64,000 nucleotides of DNA from Arthrinium phaeospermum (lineage: Eukaryota > Ascomycota > Sordariomycetes > Amphisphaeriales > Apiosporaceae): the NCBI GenBank assembly GCA_006503535.1, contig QYRS01000012.1, positions 930,001-994,000 of the forward strand. The letters run 5' to 3'. The translations under genes were made by a program, and so were the position numbers. This document shows, one piece after another, positions 33,875 through 43,362 of this stretch. Within the stretch, counting starts at the first letter, position 1, and every line of letters starts with the position of its first letter. Below the pieces are notes generated by a model. The model searched no databases. It worked only from the letters and a program-made list of their open reading frames with translations, and was not told the DNA's origin.

Positions 33875-35305
33875 ATGAAAACCAAAGTGAGTTTAAGCGG
33901 TCTGGTGAAAGAATGCCAAACCCGGTTTCACACTTGCCTTAAAATGCCAGCACCGTCAAAGGATGGCCAGCTCGAGGAGATGTTCAACGCCTTCAATTGC
34001 TTCACAGAAGCATTAAACGCCATAGAATCCGATTCTTCCTCCCTAGATAACCAGTTGATCGACACTCTTAAGTTAAGAGAAGAGGTAGAAGACAGCTTGG
34101 ATGGTATTATAGTAGCGTTGTCCGCGTGCGAGAGACTTGGTCCGTTTCCATGTTACCCAAGAGATTCCTCGGCTTGATCTTGCTAACGTATATCAAGGTG
34201 ATAAGATGGGAGGTCCTTCGGATCCATGGTCGGTACAAATGAAATGTATAGGTGCATGCATCGGCATTTTGATGTCAGTAAAGCGAGAGCTTGAACGGAA
34301 TGCATTCAAATCCAGAAACAAGCGGGTAGACCATGCGCTTCAGGAAGACGAAGAAGCATTTCATCGTCTAAAGAGTTCAGTTGGGGAAGAGCAGGCCCTT
34401 AATAGTCCTCGTATCGGCCACCACGAAAGGTATAGAGGACACCTTTTAAAGACTTACTTCCCGGACGAAGCTCGAATCGCAGAATCCCAGCGACGCTTGA
34501 TTGAAGCAAATGTCGTTAGGAGAAACCGATTAATAACTGCTTTGCATGCTACAAACGGTGTTAGAGACACCATGCCATCCAATACGAGCCATGCTCCATC
34601 CCTGGATATACATCTCTTTTCAGGCTCGGGAAACAACATACATGGTAACATTGAAGAAGTTACGGTGCAGCTTGCGACAAATCTTGTCCTAGCGTCCGAC
34701 AGAGCAACATCAGTGGCTGCCAGGGACGATCTAGACAGTTCCGAGTGTCCAGCAGAAAGTGGGTTTTTCCAGTGCCCGTTCTGTCGATCGATATTGCCAA
34801 AGCAGCACACAGATAGAGAGCAGTGGTGGTGAGTCCGGCCCAGTGCGCTTATAAGAACAGGATTGACACAGTATAGCCGTCATTTGGCAGAGGATCTGCA
34901 ACCATATACTTGCATCTTGAATGGCTGTCCTGACCCACACTCTCTTTATACTTCAAAGTCGGATTGGATTGCCCACATGAGATCGTCTCACTTCATTGGG
35001 AAATGGTGGTGCCTGCCGTGCAAGGGGGGACAAAAGTCACTATCATTTGATGACGGAGCCAGCTGGGCCATCCACGTGCAAACAACGCATGGAATCAGTC
35101 CCAAACACAAGCGGTTCGGAGACATGGAGGAAGCCAGCAAAGAAGAAAAGCCCCGTTACAATGCCCACTTTGCCTATATAAGATGGACTCGTTTAGCTTC
35201 AGCGAGGCCCGTCGTACCAACAATCCCCATTCCAAACTCCTGGACCATATCGCGGAACACATTCGCGTGTTTGCGCTTGGTACTCTGCCTGATAACGAGG
35301 CGTGA
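33875..35305 (+). CDS. acuF-like C2H2 zinc-finger protein, two frameshifts
   Basis: Member of a fungal family annotated as oxidoreductase-acuF-like or C2H2-type zinc-finger proteins, often found near NLR genes. ATG 33875 opens MKTKVSLSGLVKECQTRFHT. The central helical part includes WSVQMKCIGACIGILMS and ARIAESQRRLIEANVVRRNR. The zinc-binding part has FQCPFCRSILP, then an intron 34829-34876 (GTGAGT...TATAG), then YTCILNGCPD, WIAHMRSSH, WWCLPCK, WAIHVQTTH, and finally LQCPLCLYK and LLDHIAEHIRVFALGTLP before a stop at 35303-35305. The frame shifts at 34137-34142 (one extra G would explain it) and at 35151-35154 (one C short in CCCC). The gene starts 132 bp after the transposon's target duplication, so its promoter may include or have been displaced by the element. 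Confidence 0.72.
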
Positions 35306-36518
35306 CCCAGCAGAGCCGGCTATTGTTAACTATAGAATAGGGCAGCAAATGATGCAGTGCCGTTACAATATCAGATCAAGTCAAAAGTACCACCAGATAT
35401 AGGCGGAGGCCCGCTGATTCCAGAGAGAGACCCCTGAGCTTGGCATTCACTTCTTTTCTAGGTTGCTATAATGACCTCAACACAGTGGGCATTTATCCCA
35501 GAACGGGCCCTAGGGCACATACTCATAGTAGCATAGGGGTAAAAGTGACAGAATACGAATCACATTCTGTCGCAATGAATAAGGCGGCAATTAGCTAGGC
35601 TTGTTGAGGAGCCAGGCTACGCGAATGGGGGATCATCGATGGAAACTGGAGGGTATGGAAATACGATTGCTCGACTTACGGGAGACCTTCTTGTATGCAC
35701 AAAGGATATTACGTAATACCACTTTTATGAAAAGAGCCCTGATTTCGTGGAAGAAATTGGTCGCCCGGACCCGACCGCACGAGCTCCTAGCCTGTCAGGT
35801 GTAGCCGTACGTCGAGGTCGCACCGCATCATCGCAGCGGACCGTCAACCCGCATAGCACAGGTCCTGCTGAAGGCGGGGCTTGATGCGAACGAGCCCGTA
35901 CGCGCGCGGTTTAGCAGTGGCACTTTTTGATCTGTATTCCTCTAGTCTCGTCTCGAGATGGAACCCTCCAGGACTAGTGAAGTTTGAGCGGGCTTGCTTC
36001 TTCGGCGGGGTGGTGCACATGAGGACGTCCTGTCGTAATACAATGAGCATGTAATTAGCAGCAAGGGCCACACGAGAAGCACTCGCTCAAGGATCTAAAG
36101 ACAGCAATTGGACTATGACGCATTTTGTATCAAAAACTAACGTTTATTGGTATCCATGGTAGGGACGAGGTTAGCGTCCGTCACCCTCCGCGATGAAGGC
36201 CGCTCACTGTAATCGAGAGAGCCAAAAGTAATCAAAGCTAGCTGTTTCTGATGTCATTCCCAACTCGCATATCTCAGAACCGAATAGCCCCTCTGCTGTC
36301 ATTGATCAGGGAATGGGGCGGAAGTTTTGATAGTGTAGTGATAGCATTTCCGCAGGCAATATGTCGTCGCATAAGTGCCCTAGCCACCCAAGACTCAGTG
36401 ATTGGCGCAACGCAAGAGAAACACAAGAAGATTATTGAATATGAGACCCACTGTCCGGAGACTGTCGATTAGCAAACTAGTCGAGAACGTTCATGGGTGT
36501 TGCATACATGTACGGCTT
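35306..36518. other. intergenic
   Basis: No supported gene. Short frames on both strands show no family signal. The base composition is ordinary, so RIP did not spread here. Confidence 0.5.
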
Positions 36519-36746
36519 CTACCCACTATTTCGAGACGGCTTCGCGTCACTCGATGAGTACACTGGATGAGGTTCATTCCTATCATAGCCCCTGCTATTC
36601 TCTTGAACAATGAAATTTCCGCCGGACGAATACACCTCTTTCTTCTCTTTCTTTATAGTTGAACTGGCTGATCTGTAAGGGGCGGTCACTTGGGCCCCGG
36701 ATGGAGTCCCACTGGACGACCCGGTTGAGCTACCACCGCGGTCCAT
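36519..36746 (-). CDS. possible small Ser-rich protein
   Basis: A 75-residue frame with a good start context (GCCATGG). It opens MDRGGSSTGSSSGTPSG, then a basic stretch (IKKEKKEV) and VYSSGGNFIVQENSRG. Hydrophilic, probably disordered, no signal peptide. Unknown family; could be noise. It is the most protein-like short frame in the region. Confidence 0.3.
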   Translation of the reverse strand: MDRGGSSTGSSSGTPSGAQVTAPYRSASSTIKKEKKEVYSSGGNFIVQENSRGYDRNEPHPVYSSSDAKPSRNSG

Positions 36747-37657
36747 GGCCGTTCAGCTAGAGGTAATTTGTTTAGAGTATGTTCCTAATTTGAGATAATT
36801 GGGGTAGAAAATTGCTTCGTGGTACATTTGGGGGAATTGAGAAGAAGAAGAGCGGGCATCTTAAGCTTGCCTTGAAAGTTGCACTGATAGGCTGATTTGG
36901 GAGCAGAAGAGGGGAGAGCAGTCTCTTATCGGATTCAGCTCTCAGATAAGGGGAAATGATGTGACCGACAACCCAAGGTAGGCCTCAGAGCCTGGTCTCA
37001 ATCTACAGCCGAAACACCAAGCCCCCGCCCGCCCTTCCCTTCTTCTTAAATAATCGACAGACACTGAATCACTCCGTGTCAAGTCCTATTGCTCGGGCGC
37101 AAACGAAGATGTATCCAGTTCTACATGCCACCCAAGTCCGATCTACCAAGGTGAAAAAGGGCCGTCTACTTCGAGTACATTATATGGCAGCCGTTACTTG
37201 GCAGGCGGCTCGCTCAACATCCCAAGCATAGTAATTTAGGACTTCTTGTAATGTCACCATTCGCACATTTTTCAAGGTTGACCGTAGGAAATAACAGAAC
37301 AAGTAGTTAGGGGCGGTAAGGTATGTAAGAGAACCCCTGGGCCGCTCGACATCTGTTTTCCCTTATTTTGTTAGATCTGGTCTACTTTCCATTTATTCTG
37401 TCTTCAAATAGGATCCCAAATATGTCGTATGCCATTCCACAGCTGGGCTGCATTTATGGTCGGATCGCCATGTACCCTAATCATACTAAAAAGACTATCT
37501 GGCAGAGCGGGCTCTTTCCATGATACTGGTGTGCCATTTCGTTTAACTGCGCCCGTTTCGGAGATCGACATATATTCCTAAATGCTGGAAATCTCGATCA
37601 GTCGATATTCCAGAGTGTCCAGGAAGAACTATGTGTGCTGACTACTACTCACGTTTC

Positions 37658-37849
37658 TTAACCTCCGGGTCTTCTGGGATTGTTGAGTGGCGGGGTTGCT
37701 ATACGATCATTGGCATGTTCGCGCTCGGGAGCTTTGCCGTTGGTGAAACTATCGGGGGAAGGCGTGTCCTCTGGGTCTTTCTTTTTATTCTTCTCCCTGG
37801 GGTCGGTGCTACCGCCGTGCCTAGCAAACTTGTGTTGATGTTTAGGCAT
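37658..37849 (-). CDS. possible small basic hydrophilic protein
   Basis: A 63-residue frame opening MPKHQHKFARHGGSTDPREK, with a Pro/Asp-rich middle (PEDTPSPDSF). No intron or family known. Like the frame at 36519 it is short, polar and unaccompanied by other coding sequence. The rest of 36747-38279 holds nothing I can support. Confidence 0.25.
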   Translation of the reverse strand: MPKHQHKFARHGGSTDPREKNKKKDPEDTPSPDSFTNGKAPEREHANDRIATPPLNNPRRPGG

Positions 37850-38279
37850 CTCCTATCGAGCGGACCAAGTTTGGAGGGGCTAAAGTAGCGGTAATTATTG
37901 ATCAGTGATGACAGTAGTGAGTGGTAGCTCAGCTCTTCTTGGGTGCTGACGAAAAGAGGGGAAAGGAGAAAGCTCTGAGAGATTATTGCCAAAGGCGAAC
38001 GCGAGGGGAAAAGGCCTTGAGTGGCTGTGCTGCGCTGCGCCTGCGCCTTAAACATCAGATGCGGTCTTACAAGAAAGGAAAAAGAGTGGCTGGAGTTTCG
38101 CCTGTTGAACCTGGTGTGAGGTATCTGCTGTTTTGATTGGTTTCGGCTGCTCCGGAAGCCGATGACTTTTGCCCAGGATGCGGAGACTACAGAGCCTGAT
38201 TTCAAGCCTGTCCGCCACTCCTTGATGTGTAGGGGCGGGGATCACCGCTCACATCAGGCTCCATTACGTGCTGGCAAAG

Positions 38280-39417
38280 ATGTCGCCAGAACTAAGCAAT
38301 GTGGCGAGCGAAGACGAGGTGGAATATAAACCATGGTATGTTGCGTTTGTCCTTTAGTCTGGGCGGGATGTCGCTGATTTGCGCTTCAGGAAATACACTG
38401 GATACAAGGATCTTGCCTCGTATATGGCATCGGACCAGGATTTCTTCGCCGTCCGCCGTTTCGACCGCCTACATACACGGGCCATACTGACCCTCCAGGC
38501 TCGGCTTGAAGAATGCGAAGAGAGACTGGATAAACTAGACCACGAGTATGCGTCACCACAAGTCATGGCAGTTGGGGCAGAGCCCCCAGAGATTATCAAC
38601 GTTCCTTATGGTGGTATCAGTCGGGAAGAAAAAGCAAGACTCGATGAGAAGCATGGCGAATGGTCTAGCCCGAGGGACATCAACAATGGAACGGTTCGTG
38701 ATGATATGCCAGAACGAACAGGACTGATTGACGAGTATACTGTACTCTTAAAGAAATACGGTTCGTTGGATCTAACTCATATCACTTGTCCTTGCTAAAG
38801 AATTCAGTAGATCGCCTCTTATTGGACTATTCCCAACTTCGCGCACAGAAAGCGGCTCCATCCTGGAATGTCAACAACGTGCAGAATTGGTTCAGGAACA
38901 ACCCTGGAGCCATCATGCCAAACGAGTCCACTTTCCCCGACCACGAGACAGAGTTGCTATCTTTATCGAGCGACGGCGGCACTTTTGCGCGCCGATTCTT
39001 TGAAAACAGCGTATTATATCCCATCGGGAAGTCTACAAGTCTGTTCACTAAAACGCCGCGCTTCATGACGCCAAGAGACGCAAAGAACGTCCATATATTT
39101 AGTGACGAAGCTACTGAGACTGTAGCAACTGCCGGAACATTTTTTGTCGCGGCATTAATGCTCATCACTCCACTGTGGATTCTTCAGGCGATTCAAAGCA
39201 TGCACCTGAAGCTTGGGGTCATCACCATCTTTATTGTCGTCTTTCTGGGCTTCTTGACATACGCTACAACAGGAAGGGCTTTCGAAAGACTGGCTGCGAC
39301 TGCTGGGTAAGTGACCAAATCCCTTCAAACCGCTAGTCGAGTTTGGTTGCTGACGTTCTATCCAGATACTGTGCGGTGTTGGTTGTATTCCTCCAACTGG
39401 GGGAAACAGGACCATAG
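38280..39417 (+). CDS. DUF6594 membrane protein
   Basis: Exons 38280-38335, 38390-38760, 38808-39306 and 39366-39417 join in phase to 325 residues. Fungal DUF6594 (PF20237) layout: an N-terminal GYKDLASYMASDQDFFAVRRF, a coiled-coil stretch from LQARLEECEERLDKLDHEY, a second helix after YVDRLLLDYSQLRAQKA, then DHETELLSLSS, and three C-terminal membrane helices (TFFVAALMLITPLWILQAI, LGVITIFIVVFLGFLTYAT, YCAVLVVFLQLG). Function unknown; the family is expanded in filamentous fungi and commonly lies in variable regions with NLR and HET genes. The gene is intact. Introns are 54, 47 and 59 nt; intron 2 has a GTTCGT donor and a GCTAAAG branch site. Confidence 0.88.
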
Positions 39418-39937
39418 GGCGATGCAATCAGAGCCAGATTCGCATGATTGGCTCTCGATGCATAAAGATTGCGTGTTCTTGGTTGAAATGGACAGTAGGG
39501 CTGGAGTAGCGGAGAGATATTTACTATCCGGAGGAAACTAGCGTTTAGTTGACGAATTGTAAAGGGTATTTCTAAGTGTATGTTGATGCCGTCTAATGTG
39601 GCTTCACCGCTTCACACGGGCCTTTAATTCTCGCTTCACTCCATATACGGCCACGAAAGTTGCTCCATGTGCTCGTTTATCGTGATCCCTGGGAGGGGGG
39701 GAAGATTTATCATTGCTTTTCGCTACCCAGCCGTCCAGGATATCATCTCCTGAGCTCGCCAGGGGTCCACGCTTTGTCACTACGTTGACAAGAGACGGTG
39801 CCTCAAGCGCGTAACGAGTGTATTTCTGAAAGAGTAGACACTACAACATTGGCAGTCATAGAAGCAATGTGAAAATGAGAAACTGGACAACGATTCTCAG
39901 GGGCAACGGCAAAAATGAAGCAAGCCAAAAATGCAAA
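39418..39937. other. intergenic before 5S copy 2
   Basis: No gene seen. The last 15-20 bases before the 5S gene match the corresponding flank of 5S copy 1. Confidence 0.5.
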
Positions 39938-40056
39938 ACATACAACACCGAGGATTCCCAGATCGTCACCGACCCTAGTACTAATTCGGCTCTCTGCTGC
40001 TTATATATGGGAGAGCGGACGGGATCCCTAGTATTCAGCAGGATATGGTCGTATGT
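39938..40056 (-). rRNA. 5S ribosomal RNA, copy 2
   Basis: A 119-nt gene on the minus strand, differing from copy 1 at one position (an A on the plus strand at 39962 where copy 1 has G). All helices and internal promoter segments are kept. A TTTATG lies about 27-32 nt upstream of its start, and a short T-run follows its 3' end. The 3' flank GCCAAAAATGCAAAA is shared with copy 1, while the 5' flanks differ. Confidence 0.95.
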
Positions 40057-40463
40057 GAAAGAAGTTCTTGTTACGGTGGCTCATAAAGGGAGAATCTGCT
40101 GAGCCTTTGTGTCGTTTGGCAACTCCATCACTTGCTGCTAACACACCGAGGATCCACCCCTCCAGATTGTCTTCATGGGATTTAAGCACTGAAGCACTGG
40201 AAATATTATATTTCGCCACGGTCTATTGATCTTTGTGTTTTGCTGAAAAGAAAAACAGCCGGAGCAATATGAGCCATCACGACGGAGACGAACGGATCTA
40301 TAAAGGGGTTGCCAGAAGGTGTCAATGCATCAACAATACATGGGCACATGTACAGTCTATCTTTATCTGATATATACTACGTAATTAAGCGGCGGCATTA
40401 AGCGGTTACGGTCGATCCGGTCCTACAACCGACAAAGAGAACATTATGTCCGACTTGAAAGTT
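40057..40463. other. intergenic
   Basis: Between 5S copy 2 and the 3' end of the GPI-protein gene. No feature supported. Confidence 0.5.
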
Positions 40464-41285
40464 TCAGCTAAGCGCTGCTGCCAGCGCAAACCCAACAGCC
40501 CCCAACCAGAACCCCGTCCCCGAACCAGGCCCGACCCCACCCGCCGCCGCCGAATCCTTATCCTTGGAAGAGGACGACGACTTGGCATACTGCGGAAACT
40601 CCCGCGCGAACGCGGCCACATTCTCGGTCGAGTTGCTAAAGATATCCGGCCGCGGCGTCCCGCCCTTCCACGTGACCGTCAGCCCGCTCGCCCGGCGGGG
40701 GCGGACCTCGAACGGCACCGTGGCAAAGTACCAGTCGGCGCCCCCGTCGACGGTGGCGGTGCGGACGTAGCCGCCGTTGAGGACGCCGCCCTCGGTCATG
40801 TCGGCGGCCTCGGGCGGGTTGTCGTAGCCCTCGGTGCCCGGGTAGAGCTCGAACCAGCAGAGGTTGCCGGTGGTGGCGTTGGGGGCGAAGAAGTCGCCGT
40901 GGAACCAGATGGGGTTCCGGCCCGGGTTGAAGCCCGTCTCGAAGCCCATGGTGCCCTCCTCCAGCAGCGGCATCTGCTCCCACGTGCCGTCGCCCGCCTT
41001 GGAGGGGCGGCCCTGCCGGTCCCAGAAGGTGCTGTTGGACGGCCGGATGGGCTTGGTGGAGGGGGTGTGCGTGCACCGGTACAGCATGTAGGACTTGAGG
41101 CGGCCGGGGGTGTACCAGCCGCCGAACATGTTGTCGCCGTCGGAAAAGTTGAGGGTGGACTGCGCCAGGCCCGACGTGTAATCGGTCAGCGGGCGGTCCA
41201 AGGGCGGCGGGAACTTGAATTGGCCATGGACGGCGGCAGGTAGCACAAGCGCCAGGAGCGCGGTGGGTAGCATTGCTAGGCGCAT
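40464..41285 (-). CDS. secreted GPI-anchored cell-surface protein
   Basis: Single-exon gene, 273 residues. Signal peptide MRLAMLPTALLALVLPAAVHG, then mature QFKFPPPLDRP. The C-terminus has the layout of a GPI signal: Ser/Lys-rich spacer (SSSSSKDKDSAAAGG), small residues, and a hydrophobic tail GFWLGAVGFALAAALS. Four N-glycosylation sequons are visible (NFS, NST, NAT, NST). The body has aromatic beta-type segments (NMFGGWYTPGRLKSYMLYRC, NPIWFHGDFFAPNATTGN, WFELYPGTEGYDNPPEAAD). I know similar secreted proteins of unknown function from filamentous fungi but cannot name a family. Probably wall- or membrane-bound and outward-facing. The frame is clean. Confidence 0.85.
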   Translation of the reverse strand: MRLAMLPTALLALVLPAAVHGQFKFPPPLDRPLTDYTSGLAQSTLNFSDGDNMFGGWYTPGRLKSYMLYRCTHTPSTKPIRPSNSTFWDRQGRPSKAGDGTWEQMPLLEEGTMGFETGFNPGRNPIWFHGDFFAPNATTGNLCWFELYPGTEGYDNPPEAADMTEGGVLNGGYVRTATVDGGADWYFATVPFEVRPRRASGLTVTWKGGTPRPDIFSNSTENVAAFAREFPQYAKSSSSSKDKDSAAAGGVGPGSGTGFWLGAVGFALAAALS

Positions 41286-41857
41286 CTTAGAAGAAATTGA
41301 TTGGCGCCCTGAGAGCCAAGGGCGATTGAAAGATGGTATACCCTTTCAGCCCAACAGCAGCAGCAGCAGAAGGGAAGAAGAGATCGACGCATTTCATTCT
41401 CGTGGCGGAAACGACTTGTTGTGATCCACTCTGGCGCCTTAACGCCAAGACGGTCCTGCCCCTTAGCTCCTAGTAAGCGAGATTATCCCTGGCTTATGTC
41501 ATCCACACCCAATTCGGCCAGACTTGGCCATTACCGCATCGGGAAGCACCAACTCTCTTGAACGTCATCTACAAAGAAAAAAGGAAAGAATGATGGGTGC
41601 ACTAGTTGTCAATAGGCACAAGAAGCAAAAGGCCGAGCAAGACAAGGCAAAACATGTACGAAAGCGTTGGGTATAGTGGGATAGCTTTAACATTCTGGGT
41701 ATCATAGGTAAAAGACTAATAAGTATCCAAGGGCATCGAGAATATCAAGCAACATGCATCTATCCCGTCTCTCGGCATACTTGGAGAATAAAAAAAGGAA
41801 ACTGTGTGTGAAAACGATAGGAAGGGTAACCTCGGCGGTAAAGCAGTGAAAGCCCTA
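41286..41857. other. intergenic
   Basis: Upstream of the GPI-protein gene and downstream of the RGS gene. CAG repeats (41350-41368) are the only notable sequence. Confidence 0.5.
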
Positions 41858-43362
41858 CTACAGAGGCTCCCGCCAAACAGGCAAGAAAACAAATATCAAG
41901 ACGCCGATGCTGGCGAAGATGGCACCGCCAATGAGAGACTGCGTAACGATCTTGCGCTGGAGGTTCCGGAGGTGCTGGTCCTGCACTTTCCACTTGCGGT
42001 CAAATATCATCATGCGGGACACGAAGCGCATGAACCGGGACTTGCGCGCGTGCTCGGACAGCACAGCCGGGCTGTCGTCGTAGCGCTCCCACGGCAGAGG
42101 CTGGCGGCGCGAAAACAGAAGCAGGAAGAAGCAGCTGCCGCGGAGGCCGGAAAGGACCAGACTAAGACCGACCCACCAGAGGGGCCATGCGGCGAGGACG
42201 CTGGCGCGGCTGTGGGCGTGTTCTCGGGGCGTGAAGGCGAGTAGCAGGGCGGTCAGGAGGCCGGCGAGGGTCAGCACGATGCCGACCGAGGTGGCCATGC
42301 ACACCGTCTCGAAGGTGCCGTTGCCGACGCCCAGCCGGATGAAGTTGCGGTGCGAGCAGTTGCGCAGCAGGCCGTAGACGTGGTCGGCGACGGGCTTGAG
42401 GCACGCCGGGTCGGACGAGGTACGCAGGGCCTGTACGACTTGCTCCCGCATTGCCGGCGGGATGTTGAGCTCGCTGCGGGATCCGGGCAGCAGAAAGGTG
42501 TGGACGACGGCGCTGAGCTCGGCGCGGTGGTGCCGGTCCGCTTCGGGGATGATGCCGCCTTCCGTGGTCGGACGCATCGCCTGCTGCCAGCTGAGGGTCT
42601 TGCGGGCTCGTGCGTTGGCCGGGGTTTCCTTCAGCTCCTGCTCTTCTTCATCCTCGTCGTCGTGGAAGGATCCGCCCTGGGTGGAGTGTACGCATTTTGT
42701 CCCACGGGCGCACTTGGTCTCGGGGCTGATGAGCTGGGCGATCTTCTCCACGGTTCCGTCGGCTGTAGAAGCGAGACTCGGGTCAGTAATCTGCGACAGC
42801 ATATATACGGCAATCACAAGTTTCATACCTATTTCCGGGTCGTAGTCTGGCCCCTTTGTGTCCACTGACGTATCGTCTCGGTCAAACTTTTCCTCTGCGA
42901 GGGTTGTGGCTGAGTCGATCATATGTAAGCCGCCATCGCTTTTCCCAAAGGTGCCACTCTGGTAGTTCTTCTCGTAGTTCTTGAACCTTGTTTCGCATGT
43001 CAGCTCCGGTACATGAGACGAGGGGGGTTGGAGAGCGGGTCGACTCACCAGATGTAAAATTCAAGGTTCTCAGGCGAGTACTCGATGTATTTCAGATACA
43101 TGTAGAAGTCGTACAGCGAAAGAGGACTGCCTATACTCAACCTGTCAGTATGTGACCCGTGTAGCTGAAGGGCAATGGATGAATGGGCCTTACATGTCTT
43201 GTTGGCCAGCACCCTTTCGAGAGCAAGACTCCGGGGCACGGAAATCTTCCCCCTTCCATCTGGACTAAGCGATCTCCTCCCACTGACGATGGCGCTCGAA
43301 TACTCCTTGATATCTCTGTACTCGGGTTTCTTGTACCAGACGAGGCACGACGGCAACCGCAT
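41858..43362 (-). CDS. RGS-domain transmembrane protein (Rax1-like)
   Basis: Exons 43194-43362, 43049-43130 and 41858-42986 give 459 residues; a further 66-nt in-frame intron is likely at 42763-42828, giving 437. The N-terminus has the start of an RGS fold (SPLSLYDFYMYLKYIEYSPE, NLEFYIWFKNYEKNY), and its remainder lies after an acidic insert (HDDEDEEEQEL): ELSAVVHTFLLPGSRSELNI, DPACLKPVADHVYGLLRNCS, NFIRLGVGN. Three membrane segments follow (VGIVLTLAGLLTALLLAF, PLWWVGLSLVLSGLRGSCFF, SLIGGAIFASIGVLIFVFLP). RGS plus C-terminal helices is the architecture of yeast Rax1 and related Aspergillus RGS proteins, which act in cell polarity and G-protein control. Assignment by architecture, not alignment. 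Confidence 0.85.

Noticed and set aside
40446..41243. 265-codon plus-strand frame
   Set aside because: A GC-rich shadow of the GPI-protein gene on the other strand; similar shadows occur opposite the OGFr, RGS, PP28 and 61.4 kb genes.
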